36,980 nt of DNA from a virus, in IMG/VR virus record IMGVR_UViG_3300050821_002521, positions 1-36,980 of that record; one strand, 5' to 3'. The notes below the pieces were generated by a model. The model saw nothing but the letters and a program-made list of their open reading frames with translations. It searched no databases and was not told the DNA's origin. The first letter of the stretch is position 1; each line of letters opens with the position of its first letter. Shown one piece after another: positions 1 to 5,991 of the stretch. A program made the translations under genes and the position numbers.

Positions 1-97
1 TTGTTCCACACATCCACCCATTCCGTCATCTTGGCCAGCACCGCTCCGTGCCCGGTAAACAACTTGGCGAAGTCCCCGGCCATCTCCGTTTCAAGAG
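1..97. repeat. Terminal direct repeat, left copy (circular joint)
   Basis: These 97 bases are identical to the last 97 bases of the window (36884-36980). A coding frame runs without interruption across the joint, so the repeat most likely marks a circular assembly of a circularly permuted or circular genome rather than a packaged terminal repeat. The unit genome is then about 36,883 bp. Confidence 0.95.
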
Positions 98-197
98 ATG
101 TAAGCCGTGCTGAAAGTTCGTTTTGCGCCGCTAGCAGCACCGACTGAGCCTGCTCGATGCGGTCCAGTTTCAGGTTGATTTCTTCGAGAGAAAGCAT
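1..197 (-). CDS. Small coiled-coil protein, 5' part (continues across the joint)
   Basis: The ATG at 197 lies one base past the TAG of the upstream gene. The N-terminal half is a heptad-rich helix (MLSLEEINLKLDRIEQAQ, then an NELSARLTSLETEMA stretch), typical of a short coiled coil. The frame leaves the window at base 1 and continues at the right-hand end to a TGA at 36802. The complete protein is 92 aa with a basic, Lys/Arg-rich C-terminus. No family was recognised. Its position after a small membrane protein in the early leftward cluster suggests an accessory role only. Confidence 0.75.
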   Translation of the reverse strand, partial: MLSLEEINLKLDRIEQAQSVLLAAQNELSARLTSLETEMAGDFAKLFTGHGAVLAKMTEWVDVWN

Positions 198-422
198 CTA
201 GCGCTCTCCAATCCCCAGCACATACCATGCCCACCATCCGAGCAGCACCGCAGCCGCCACAATCAAGCCAAAGAGCCAAGCCAGTTGCTTGCCCGATACT
301 TCGGCTCGGTCGCGCTGGCGTTGCTGTTCGATGGCGGCCCGGTGTTTTGCCTCGCGCTTGTCTTCGCGCTCCAGGTAGGCTAGAAACTCGTCCAGGTCCG
401 GGTTATGGTACTTGGGTTTCAT
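198..422 (-). CDS. Small membrane protein with C-terminal transmembrane helix
   Basis: This 74-aa protein has a charged, helical N-terminal part (YLEREDKREAKHRAAIEQQR) followed by one strong transmembrane segment (about residues 48-69, rich in Leu, Ala, Val and Trp) and a short tail. The ATG at 422 overlaps the stop of the upstream gene as ATGA; a longer reading from 506 is less likely. The topology suggests an inner-membrane anchor with a cytoplasmic coiled domain. No family was recognised; a host-takeover or superinfection-exclusion role is possible but unsupported. Confidence 0.75.
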   Translation of the reverse strand: MKPKYHNPDLDEFLAYLEREDKREAKHRAAIEQQRQRDRAEVSGKQLAWLFGLIVAAAVLLGWWAWYVLGIGER

Positions 423-679
423 GGACGTGGCTCCATAATTTTCTGGTAACGTTCGCCAGCAGCCATCGCTGCAACTTTCCCTTGCAAATGCTGAATCGTT
501 GCCCACTTGCCGTGCGGGAAAAGCAATTCGTCATCGTCGGACTGCTTGAGAACTTCAATAAACCATGCAACCCACTGCGGTTCAGTCCACTCCTGAAACC
601 ATTCGTAGCCGCGCGAACTAGCAAAGGACTTCAGCGCGTGCCAGCTTAGAAGTTCTCGCATGTTAATTGAATCGCTCAT
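419..679 (-). CDS. Hypothetical early protein (86 aa)
   Basis: The protein is Trp-rich and helical (WFQEWTEPQWVAWFIEVLKQ) with an acidic DDDE stretch. A strong GGAGGGGG ribosome-binding site lies upstream of the ATG at 679. The stop overlaps the next gene as ATGA, so the two are probably translationally coupled. No family was recognised. It belongs to the early leftward cluster downstream of the ERF gene. Confidence 0.75.
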   Translation of the reverse strand: MSDSINMRELLSWHALKSFASSRGYEWFQEWTEPQWVAWFIEVLKQSDDDELLFPHGKWATIQHLQGKVAAMAAGERYQKIMEPRP

Positions 680-699
680 CCCCGCTCACCCCCTCCTTG

Positions 700-1026
700 C
701 TAGGCGTCTGACAACGAAGGCTTTTCTGCATCGTCCTCGCTCAGCCGCTTAATGCTGTCGTCCGGCAACTGCTGCAACAGCCGGAGCATGATGCTGTACG
801 CCACGTTCGGGTCCACGCAGATAGTCACGTAGCGGTCAAACTCCTTGTGCCAGTCGGCGTAGGCTTCGGCATTGTGCAAGTCCTTGACCAGCCGCGTCTT
901 GCCTTCTTTGTTGGCCTTCCGCCGCTGAGCCTCGAGTCGCGGGAGCACAAGTTTTGCGGCTTCCGCCCCGCGGCCCTTGCTGATCAGGAACTGGCAGTGG
1001 GCCAAGCACTCCTCAACGTTAGGCAC
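700..1026 (-). CDS. Hypothetical early protein (108 aa)
   Basis: The likely start is GTG at 1026, with AGGGA seven bases upstream and an 8-base overlap with the end of the zinc-ribbon gene before it. A longer frame opens at 1134, but that part lies fully over the upstream gene. The protein is helical and basic in the middle (PRLEAQRRKANKEGKTR), with an acidic C-terminus. Possible metal ligands are sparse (Cys6, Cys10). No family was recognised. It lies just downstream of the ERF recombination gene, so a replication or recombination accessory role is possible. Confidence 0.7.
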   Translation of the reverse strand: MPNVEECLAHCQFLISKGRGAEAAKLVLPRLEAQRRKANKEGKTRLVKDLHNAEAYADWHKEFDRYVTICVDPNVAYSIMLRLLQQLPDDSIKRLSEDDAEKPSLSDA

Positions 1027-1255
1027 TGACGTTCCCTGACGTGAAATATGGCTTAACGACGCATCGCAGTTGCCACCGTTGGCCGTCCGGCTTCCAAGGT
1101 ATGTAGGTCGCCCCGCATCCTTCCGGGCAGCCAAAAGGCTTCATGCCGTCCTTCTTGAACAGGCCAAGCTGGCCCTCGGCTCCGCAACCTTCACAGACAA
1201 AGTTCCACACCGTCCTGTCTTTTGTTTCGCGTAGTACTCGACTGGCCTTTGGCAT
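1019..1255 (-). CDS. Small zinc-ribbon protein
   Basis: This 78-aa protein has two cysteine pairs, CEGCG and CPEGCG, spaced about 20 residues apart as in a zinc ribbon, on a Lys/Trp-rich background. Its ATG overlaps the ERF stop codon as TAATG, so it is coupled to the recombination gene. Zinc ribbons of this size often bind DNA or act as adaptors. The specific partner is unknown. A role beside ERF in single-strand annealing is an inference from position only. Confidence 0.75.
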   Translation of the reverse strand: MPKASRVLRETKDRTVWNFVCEGCGAEGQLGLFKKDGMKPFGCPEGCGATYIPWKPDGQRWQLRCVVKPYFTSGNVSA

Positions 1256-2079
1256 TATGGTGCGCTCTGAAGCTTCTTGGTCGGCACGCCGCAGGCTTCG
1301 AGGTCTACCAGCAGCATGTCGATGTTGTCCGGCCCGCTGGTTGGCACAAACATGCCATCCCCGTTGCCCTTCAGGTACTTCTTGAGCAGTGAGCGAAGCC
1401 CCTCAGCCGCCACTTCGTTCAGCCCGGCACCGAATTCCTTCAGGTTTAGAAACACGGCCCGATGGCCGTTGAACTTGTCGGGTGTCGTCCAGAATAGCGT
1501 TGTTTGCACTTTAGGGGCTTTCTCGGCGGCTTTCTCCTTGAGCTTGGAGATTTTATCCTTGGCTACGTCCTGAGCCGCTGTAGCCTTGTCTACGCTGGTA
1601 TCTGCTTCCGGGTCGGATTCGTCAGGAATCAGGAAGGCGTGCCGAAGGCCGTACTTCAAAGCTCCGGTCATGGCTTTGTACACTGCCTTGTCGCCCTTGT
1701 CAGTTCCCGTACCATAGCTGTGGAGCACGATCGGCGGGCAATCCGAATCGCCATCATGGAAACTGAACTCCATCTTCACGTCCACGGCCTGCATGTGGCC
1801 CTCTTTGGCTGGAATCTCGTAGTTACGTATCTCGATCACGTCAGCCACGAGGTAGACGTTCCTTACGGACAAGGCTTTGCGCACGATCCAAGCTACGTCC
1901 GCGGCCTTAACGTAGTTGTATTTCTGGAAGTCGTTCCGGCCACGCTTGTCCACGTTGTCGATTTCGTCCACAATCTCTGCCAGCTTTTGCACCAGAGATT
2001 TCGGCATAACTTGGATAATGGCTCCCGGTGTTCCAAAGTCAGGCACCGTTCCATTAGGCTTGCTCACTTGTTCGCTCAT
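1255..2079 (-). CDS. erf: ERF-family single-strand annealing recombinase
   Basis: ERF-family proteins bind single-stranded DNA, form rings and anneal complementary strands. In P22 the Erf protein circularises the infecting genome. The 274-aa product shows the family's core: an N-terminal helical region with the basic DFQKYNYVKAADVA block, then the GTGTDKGDKAVYKAMTGALK signature and a YGLRHAFLIP end. The C-terminal third is a Lys/Ala-rich linker plus a small domain. It lies in the early leftward cluster and probably works with the RusA-like resolvase at 33.5 kb. The start at 2079 overlaps the upstream stop as ATGA. Confidence 0.92.
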   Translation of the reverse strand: MSEQVSKPNGTVPDFGTPGAIIQVMPKSLVQKLAEIVDEIDNVDKRGRNDFQKYNYVKAADVAWIVRKALSVRNVYLVADVIEIRNYEIPAKEGHMQAVDVKMEFSFHDGDSDCPPIVLHSYGTGTDKGDKAVYKAMTGALKYGLRHAFLIPDESDPEADTSVDKATAAQDVAKDKISKLKEKAAEKAPKVQTTLFWTTPDKFNGHRAVFLNLKEFGAGLNEVAAEGLRSLLKKYLKGNGDGMFVPTSGPDNIDMLLVDLEACGVPTKKLQSAP

Positions 2080-2270
2080 AGTCCCTCGTATTTCGCTCTG
2101 TCTCGTGCTGCGTCAATCCGGCTGGCCATCCAGTCGCTTGCTTCCGTGTCCATCCTGTCGCCCAACATCACTCGCTCATCGGGCATCAATTCCCAATATT
2201 CCTTATCGAACATTTCAAGGGACAGCGAGGCGTAACGCTCGTTCCACCACTCCTTGTAATCACTTGGCAT
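2076..2270 (-). CDS. Hypothetical early protein (64 aa)
   Basis: A small acidic protein rich in Trp, Tyr and Met (DYKEWWNERYASLSLEMF). The start overlaps the previous gene by 11 bases and the stop overlaps the ERF start as ATGA. No family was recognised. It may be an ERF-coupled accessory protein, judged only from the tight coupling. Confidence 0.7.
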   Translation of the reverse strand: MPSDYKEWWNERYASLSLEMFDKEYWELMPDERVMLGDRMDTEASDWMASRIDAARDRAKYEGL

Positions 2271-2490
2271 TGAGTTTCTTTCCGCATCTCATACAAAACG
2301 TTTCCATGCCTGGCTCCCTGTCGGCGTGCTCGCAAGCATCCTGGCTCGCCTCGCGCAGCAAGTCGGACATCTTCAGCCAGAACTTTTTTACATCGCCCAG
2401 CGTCATGGCCGGAGAATCATTCGACGTCGGAAACTCACGCACAAGAAGCGCCTGCAAGCGGCAATCCAGCTGGTTGCGAGTCAGGCTCAC
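2260..2490 (-). CDS. Small protein with C-terminal CxxC motif
   Basis: This 76-aa protein is helical (KKFWLKMSDLLREASQDACE) with a C-terminal CMRCGKKL motif that, together with an upstream Cys and His, could hold zinc. The ATG overlaps the upstream stop as ATGA. It is one of about ten small Cys-pair proteins in this genome. No family was recognised. Confidence 0.7.
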   Translation of the reverse strand: MSLTRNQLDCRLQALLVREFPTSNDSPAMTLGDVKKFWLKMSDLLREASQDACEHADREPGMETFCMRCGKKLNAK

Positions 2491-2684
2491 TGGCGCACCA
2501 ATCCGTATTTGGACGGGTCTTCGCCAATCTGTTCCAGCGCCGAGACTAACTTGCCGGAGATTGTCTTTGTGTCATAACCAGCTACCATGTAAAAATTAGT
2601 GACGGCTCCGGCGATGGCAGCGGCCTCGCGCTTAGTGAGCACCAAGACGACGGCTTTTTGACCAACAGCGAATCTTCTGCTCAT
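2487..2684 (-). CDS. Hypothetical early protein (65 aa)
   Basis: The start is ATG at 2684, with a GAGGGAG ribosome-binding site seven bases upstream and a TAATG overlap with the upstream stop. A reading from 2780 would lie entirely on the upstream gene. The product has a short beta-like N-terminus (KAVVLVLTKRE) and a helical C-terminal half. No cysteine motif or membrane segment is visible. Function unknown. Confidence 0.7.
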   Translation of the reverse strand: MSRRFAVGQKAVVLVLTKREAAAIAGAVTNFYMVAGYDTKTISGKLVSALEQIGEDPSKYGLVRQ

Positions 2685-2872
2685 TATCGCTCCCTCACCA
2701 AACTTCTCGGAACCAACCCAAGAGCCAGGAGTCCCGCCAAGCACAAAGCCTTGGCCTTTCTGCGCTGGTCGGCTTCCCAAGCCCGCTCCAGCAAGTCCTG
2801 AAACTCGTCGTCTGGCTCTGGCTCGGCTGTCATGTCGGGATCTTCGTAGTCTCCTGCACAGTTGCTACACAT
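2684..2872 (-). CDS. Small CxxC protein with hydrophobic C-terminal segment
   Basis: A 62-aa protein starting MCSNCAGDYED, so the CxxC pair is at the very N-terminus, followed by an acidic helix and a Leu/Ala-rich segment (ALCLAGLLALGLV) that is short for a membrane span. The ATG overlaps the upstream stop by 8 bases. No family was recognised. Confidence 0.65.
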   Translation of the reverse strand: MCSNCAGDYEDPDMTAEPEPDDEFQDLLERAWEADQRRKAKALCLAGLLALGLVPRSLVRER

Positions 2873-3026
2873 CGGCAGGCCCGTAGTCTTCGAGTTTCTC
2901 TTCGATGGCCTGCTGGATTACCTGGGCCAGTTCCTTGACGCGCTCTTCGGTCAGCCCATGCTCAATGTCGGACAGGAAGTAGCGCGCCAGTTCGTCGCAC
3001 TTCTGGTCGTAGGATATTTCTCTCAT
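2865..3026 (-). CDS. Very small early protein (53 aa)
   Basis: A 53-aa open frame starting with ATG at 3026, which overlaps the stop of the first leftward gene as ATGA. It is entirely helical and acidic (RVKELAQVIQQAIEEKLED). It is too short for most gene callers, but the coupling and amphipathic helix pattern support it. Function unknown. Confidence 0.65.
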   Translation of the reverse strand: MREISYDQKCDELARYFLSDIEHGLTEERVKELAQVIQQAIEEKLEDYGPADV

Positions 3027-3178
3027 GCCGCCTTCCCTTCCTTGCGCAATCGCGCCAGTTCCCGCCGCCGCTCGACCAGTTCCCGTATGGCTTCGCTCAC
3101 CGCCTGAATGTCTCCGCTGCCGTTGAAGAAGCTGGCTGCCAGTTCGTCAATTCTGTTGCGCTCTTCGCGTGTCAACAT
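3023..3178 (-). CDS. First gene of the leftward early operon (51 aa)
   Basis: This 51-aa frame opens with ATG at 3178, with GAGG six bases upstream and the leftward promoter about 20 bases upstream. The product is a charged helix (NRIDELAASFFNG, then RELVERRRELARLRKEGK), compatible with a small DNA- or protein-binding factor. As the first gene expressed from the leftward early promoter it could be a regulator, but no helix-turn-helix is evident. Its stop overlaps the next start as ATGA. Confidence 0.65.
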   Translation of the reverse strand: MLTREERNRIDELAASFFNGSGDIQAVSEAIRELVERRRELARLRKEGKAA

Positions 3179-3193
3179 TGGTTGCCTCACAAC

Positions 3194-3221
3194 TTGAACA
3201 ATACGCTCATTTGCGTAGAAT
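3194..3221 (+). promoter_or_regulatory. Rightward promoter for the HTH-methyltransferase operon
   Basis: A -35 element TTGAAC (3194-3199), a 16-base spacer and a -10 element TAGAAT (3216-3221, five of six consensus bases). It points at the 58-aa helix-turn-helix gene 70 bases further on. Its -35 overlaps the -10 of the leftward promoter and its -10 overlaps the leftward -35. Confidence 0.5.
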
Positions 3222-3225
3222 GCAA
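3198..3225 (-). promoter_or_regulatory. Leftward early promoter
   Basis: Read on the minus strand: -35 TTGCAT (3225-3220), 16-base spacer, -10 TATTGT (3203-3198). The first leftward ATG is at 3178, giving a leader of about 13 bases that carries the GAGG ribosome-binding site. It is antiparallel to and interlocked with the rightward promoter, so both cannot be occupied at once. Confidence 0.5.
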
Positions 3226-3254
3226 GAGAAAAAAAGTCCTAGTACTAAAATAAT

Positions 3255-3269
3255 CTTGCAATCCGCGTA
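3255..3269 (+). promoter_or_regulatory. Third operator half-site
   Basis: CTTGCAATCCGCGTA matches the half-site CTTGCATTCTACGCA of the dyad at 3193-3226 at 11 of 15 positions. It lies 21 bases before the start of the helix-turn-helix gene, where binding could block its expression. Confidence 0.4.
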
Positions 3270-3290
3270 TCGTGGTAGTAGGGTAACAGC

Positions 3291-3467
3291 ATGGACGTTA
3301 TCAGGGAACTGGAAAAGCAGGTGCGCAAGGCGGGCAGCCAGAAAGAGGCCGCCGAGGCTTTGGGCATCTCTGCGCAGTACCTCAACGATCTTCTGCAAGG
3401 ACGCCGTGGGGCCAGCGACAACGTGCTGGAAAAGCTCGGTTTAAAGAGGATTGTGGTGCGGGCATGA
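3291..3467 (+). CDS. Cro/XRE-type helix-turn-helix protein
   Basis: A 58-aa protein with a classic short helix-turn-helix: residues 16-23 (SQKEAAEA), turn at Leu-Gly-Ile-Ser, recognition helix from AQYLNDLLQGRRG. This matches the small single-domain regulators of the Cro/XRE group that bind as dimers. It is the first gene rightward of the control region and overlaps the cytosine methyltransferase start as ATGA, so the two are coupled. It probably controls the promoters at 3193-3226. Whether it acts as a Cro-like or repressor-like protein cannot be told. No full-length CI-type repressor is seen. Confidence 0.8.
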   Translation: MDVIRELEKQVRKAGSQKEAAEALGISAQYLNDLLQGRRGASDNVLEKLGLKRIVVRA

Positions 3468-4279
3468 GACTTCTAGACCTATTCTGCGGGCGGTGGGGCT
3501 GGTCGAGGGCGTTTGCTGCGAGAGGGTGGGAATGTGTAGGCGTGGATTGGAATGCGCCTTCAGAAATCCCTGAACGTTGTAAGTTCCTGCTGCTGAATGT
3601 TTTGTTGATTGATTTAGCTTACGTCAAAAATATGCACTTCGATTTTATCGTCTGTTCAAGTCCCTGCGAGGAATTCTCAGTTTGGGGAATGAAGCACTTC
3701 CATCCGAACCCTAAATACCCAGAGATGGGCATAAAGCTGTTCAACCACTCCCGCGCTATTCTTGAGGCTTCTGGCGTGCCCTATGTAATGGAGAACGTCA
3801 AACCGGCTCAGAAGTTTGTCGGCCAGGCGGATTCTCGGTGCGGCTCTTTCTATTTGTGGGGAAACGCAATCCCGCCGATTATGCCTCAAGGAATCCGCAA
3901 GGGAGCCACACAGATGCGTAGAGACGGCCGGTACAAGCGGCATGGCGGGGTTGATGAGCAGATGTACAAAGCCAAGGACGTGCGAGCCGCAAATCTGGCC
4001 ACGATCCCACCCGAGCTAGCCAGCTGCGTAGCCGACTATGCCGAGCGGCTGCTGGAGCAAAAAAGCGGTTGGCGTAAAATAAGCAAGGCCGCAACCCTAA
4101 CAGCGAGTCACGGCCACGCTTGGACAGGCGTCAGGAACAGCCCCGAGCTTATGCCTGTTTTGGCTGCTCCGCAAGGGGCTTCACCGGCTCGATTGGCCCA
4201 TGCGGCCGGACGCGGAACGCCTCGCCACACGCCTCGCAGTGGTAGTTGGTCCCACGCTCGAACGGGCCTTCCAGCTTGA
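3464..4279 (+). CDS. Phage cytosine-5 DNA methyltransferase (minimal form)
   Basis: C5 methyltransferases transfer a methyl group from S-adenosylmethionine to cytosine C5, here probably to protect phage DNA from host restriction. Motif I is LDLFCGRWGW (residues 4-13), the catalytic Cys is C68 in SSPCEEFS (motif IV), and the motif VI ENV is at 110-112. A motif X-like IPPELASCVADYAERL closes the fold at 181-196. The target-recognition region is very short, as in other small phage enzymes. The last 44 residues (from about 228) are low-complexity and lie antisense to the 51-aa zinc-ribbon gene, so they may be a non-essential run-on. Coupled to the upstream HTH gene. Confidence 0.88.
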   Translation: MRLLDLFCGRWGWSRAFAARGWECVGVDWNAPSEIPERCKFLLLNVLLIDLAYVKNMHFDFIVCSSPCEEFSVWGMKHFHPNPKYPEMGIKLFNHSRAILEASGVPYVMENVKPAQKFVGQADSRCGSFYLWGNAIPPIMPQGIRKGATQMRRDGRYKRHGGVDEQMYKAKDVRAANLATIPPELASCVADYAERLLEQKSGWRKISKAATLTASHGHAWTGVRNSPELMPVLAAPQGASPARLAHAAGRGTPRHTPRSGSWSHARTGLPA

Positions 4280-4304
4280 CTATCCGAGGGTGCTTGCAGG
4301 GCAT
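4149..4304 (-). CDS. Small zinc-ribbon protein, last gene of the leftward series
   Basis: A 51-aa frame with GGAGG six bases before the ATG at 4304. Metal ligands are Cys3 and His5 near the start and the YHCEACGEAF block (Cys23, Cys26), followed by a Pro-rich tail. It overlaps the 3' end of the rightward methyltransferase gene by 131 bases tail to tail. The ribosome-binding site and CxxC pattern support it as real. Confidence 0.65.
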   Translation of the reverse strand: MPCKHPRIVKLEGPFERGTNYHCEACGEAFRVRPHGPIEPVKPLAEQPKQA

Positions 4305-4394
4305 AGTTTGCCTCCAGAGAAAGTAAGGGGCGGCGCCAGCGCGGTTTTGGAGCTGGCAGGAGGGTTGACGAGGGATGGTTCCCGCCCCGGCCCG

Positions 4395-4847
4395 TTAGCT
4401 GATCTGGGTTACAGCAAAGCCTGTCGCCGGCGTCCCTGTGGCGCCCTGAGCGAGCGTAACGGTGGTGTCCTGGCTGATCTTCACGCCATTCGAGTTGATG
4501 CCGGTAATGGTCAGCGTGAAGTTGGCCGCGGTATCCGTTGCCGAGGTGCCTACCGCAACATTCAGCCCGGTAGCGTCCGCGGTCAAGGTCACCAGCGGAT
4601 CGCTGGCTGTCCATACGGGTATGGCTCCCGGGGCCAGCAACCCACCTGCCCGCACGGTTACAGCTGAAAATGTTCCTACCTGTCCTGCTACGATCGAATT
4701 GTTCGTTGGCATACCATTTTCTCCTGTTTGTCTAACTTGGAATCCTTCTGCTGCTGGTGGTTCCAAAGCCGTTGCGATGCGCTCGAGAGCATTCGCGATT
4801 CTTCCGAGGTCATAGTCTGCGAGCTTGTCCCACTTGTCGTCGCTCAT
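4395..4847 (-). CDS. Ig-like or beta-rich structural protein (150 aa)
   Basis: The first 30 residues form a helix (GRIANALERIATALEPPA). From about residue 45 the protein is Thr/Val/Ala-rich with alternating beta strands, resembling a bacterial Ig-like domain (LVTLTADATGLNVAVG, NFTLTITGINSNGV). Such domains often decorate phage heads or tails. Position after the lysis genes is unusual for a head protein. An internal start at MPTNNSIVAG (residue 46) would give the beta domain alone. The 90 bases between its stop and the next gene hold nothing recognisable. Confidence 0.65.
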   Translation of the reverse strand: MSDDKWDKLADYDLGRIANALERIATALEPPAAEGFQVRQTGENGMPTNNSIVAGQVGTFSAVTVRAGGLLAPGAIPVWTASDPLVTLTADATGLNVAVGTSATDTAANFTLTITGINSNGVKISQDTTVTLAQGATGTPATGFAVTQIS

Positions 4848-4877
4848 GGCGCAAAGTCTAGCACGTGCGTCAAGCGG

Positions 4878-5042
4878 TCAGAAGTGCCGGAATCCGCCTA
4901 GCAGATAGATCACCAGGCAAATCAGCAGGATGGTCCCCAGCCCGATGCTTCCGCCGCGCCCCCAGCTGCCATTGTTATTGGAGTCATACCAGCCGCCAAA
5001 CCCGCCAAACACAAGAATCAAGATGATGATCAAAAGCAGCAT
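4878..5042 (-). CDS. DUF3309-like small two-helix membrane protein
   Basis: A 54-aa frame, ATG at 5042. A first hydrophobic helix (MLLLIIILILVFGGFGG), a short Asn/Gly/Trp loop (residues 18-31) and a second helix (GLGTILLICLVIYLLGGF) match the layout of the tiny DUF3309 membrane proteins common in proteobacteria. In this lysis block it could be a holin or antiholin component. That role is inference from location. Confidence 0.65.
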   Translation of the reverse strand: MLLLIIILILVFGGFGGWYDSNNNGSWGRGGSIGLGTILLICLVIYLLGGFRHF

Positions 5043-5085
5043 GGATCCATCTTCTCTCCGGGCTGGGAAGGGTGTCTGTTCAAAA

Positions 5086-5325
5086 CTACACTTTGGGCAG
5101 CTGATCCTCCAGCGGGATCTTGTTCAAGTCAATGGGAAGCCCTGTTTCCGCGTTGTACGCTGCCAAGGCGTTGGTCAGGATCTTCTGGAAGGCTTGCTCG
5201 ATGGCGATCGGCACGCCTAGTTGCGGGATGGCCGATAGAGCGCCAAGGACCAGATTGATGATGGTCAGTATGTTTTGGAGTTTCGAGCCTGCCGGGGCAG
5301 GGCTTGGAATCGGAGGTGTGCTCAT
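5086..5325 (-). CDS. Small hydrophobic protein of the lysis block (79 aa)
   Basis: A Pro-rich start (STPPIPSPAPAG) is followed by one hydrophobic helix (LQNILTIINLVLGALSAIPQLGVPIAI) that could span a membrane, then a polar helix. The ATG overlaps the stop of the lipoprotein gene as ATGA. It may be a second holin-type protein. It has no recognised family. Confidence 0.6.
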   Translation of the reverse strand: MSTPPIPSPAPAGSKLQNILTIINLVLGALSAIPQLGVPIAIEQAFQKILTNALAAYNAETGLPIDLNKIPLEDQLPKV

Positions 5326-5705
5326 AGCTTTCCATTCTTGGCCGCTGTCAGGGCCGTGGTCTTGGTGTTCACGTCAGCCAGAGAAGCGCTAACAAGGTCA
5401 GCCTGGGTTTGTGTGGCTACTCCGTTGAGGGCTGCTTCGTGGTAGGCGATGTAGGCCTTGTCCGCCACGTTGTAGCTGTCGATCAGGTAAGAGAGCGCAT
5501 TGCGCACTGCTGGAGCGATGTTGGAAGGGAATCCAGCGCTGGTGGATAGCTGCTGCTTGGTTGTCTCGATGATGTTGTGCGCAACAATCAGCGAGTCATA
5601 GGCTCCCGAATCGAACGAATTGGCTGAGCCGGGATGGACCGGCCGGGCAGCGCAGCCAGAGAACGCCAGCGCAAGAACGAGTATCAGACTACGGCTTCGT
5701 CGCAA
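5322..5705 (-). CDS. Lipoprotein of the lysis block, outer-spanin-like
   Basis: The start chosen is TTG at 5705, preceded by AGAGG at about six bases. This gives MRRSRSLILVLALAFSGCAA, a lipoprotein signal peptide with lipobox AFSGC, so the mature protein begins at the lipidated Cys. The 127-aa product is helical after the lipobox and lies directly downstream of and slightly overlapping (17 bases) a membrane protein gene, near the endolysin. That arrangement resembles the outer-membrane half of a two-component spanin, though it is longer than typical Rz1 proteins. The longer reading from 5798 would bury the signal peptide. Confidence 0.65.
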   Translation of the reverse strand: MRRSRSLILVLALAFSGCAARPVHPGSANSFDSGAYDSLIVAHNIIETTKQQLSTSAGFPSNIAPAVRNALSYLIDSYNVADKAYIAYHEAALNGVATQTQADLVSASLADVNTKTTALTAAKNGKL

Positions 5706-5991
5706 TGGGCACCTCTTTCGGTACTTCGCGGGGCGGGTTGGGGATCTGGCCTTGCGCTTCCTGGGCGTCGGCCAGCCCGGTAGCTTGCGCTGCGGCAACA
5801 GGTAGCTTTGAGCTGTAGGCGCGGCTGAGATTGGCTCCTAGCGTGTTCAAGAAAGCGAATATGAACCTGTAAAACTGGCTGGAACCTACCTCCGGCGCCG
5901 GCAGAGAGCCGATAAACGCGCTGGCAATGTAGTAGGCGACAAGAGTTGAGATGGTCTGATGGGCCTGCAAAAATGCGATGATGCTGCTCAT
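5689..5991 (-). CDS. Holin-like membrane protein
   Basis: A 100-aa protein with a short N-terminus, a hydrophobic helix (TISTLVAYYIASAFIGSLP) and a second amphipathic aromatic segment (FYRFIFAFLNTLGANLSRAY), then a Pro-rich hydrophilic tail. Size, topology and position immediately after the endolysin (ATGA overlap, 5988-5991) fit a holin. The family assignment is by layout, not by a definite signature. Confidence 0.6.
   Translation of the reverse strand: MSSIIAFLQAHQTISTLVAYYIASAFIGSLPAPEVGSSQFYRFIFAFLNTLGANLSRAYSSKLPVAAAQATGLADAQEAQGQIPNPPREVPKEVPIATKP

Larger units (their letters stand above)
3193..3226. promoter_or_regulatory. 34-bp operator-like dyad shared by two promoters
   Basis: An imperfect inverted repeat centred between 3209 and 3210. 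The outer arms are CTTG (3193-3196) and CAAG (3223-3226). The inner arms are TACGC (3202-3206) and GCGTA (3213-3217), separated by TCATTT. Eleven of 17 arm positions match. The dyad has the same centre as the two opposed promoters here, so a bound dimer would cover both. The natural candidate for the binder is the helix-turn-helix protein encoded at 3291. That assignment is inference. Confidence 0.6.

Noticed and set aside
1-97. 97-base end repeats read as a packaged terminal repeat
   Set aside because: A gene runs across the joint and the headful-type P22-like terminase implies circular permutation, so an assembly overlap is the simpler explanation.
1504-2235. 243-codon rightward frame antisense to the ERF gene
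   Set aside because: It mirrors the ERF gene in the opposite strand; no ribosome-binding site or family pattern.
3240-3247. Palindrome TAGTACTA in the control region
   Set aside because: Eight-base palindromes are common by chance; it does not share sequence with the three operator half-sites.
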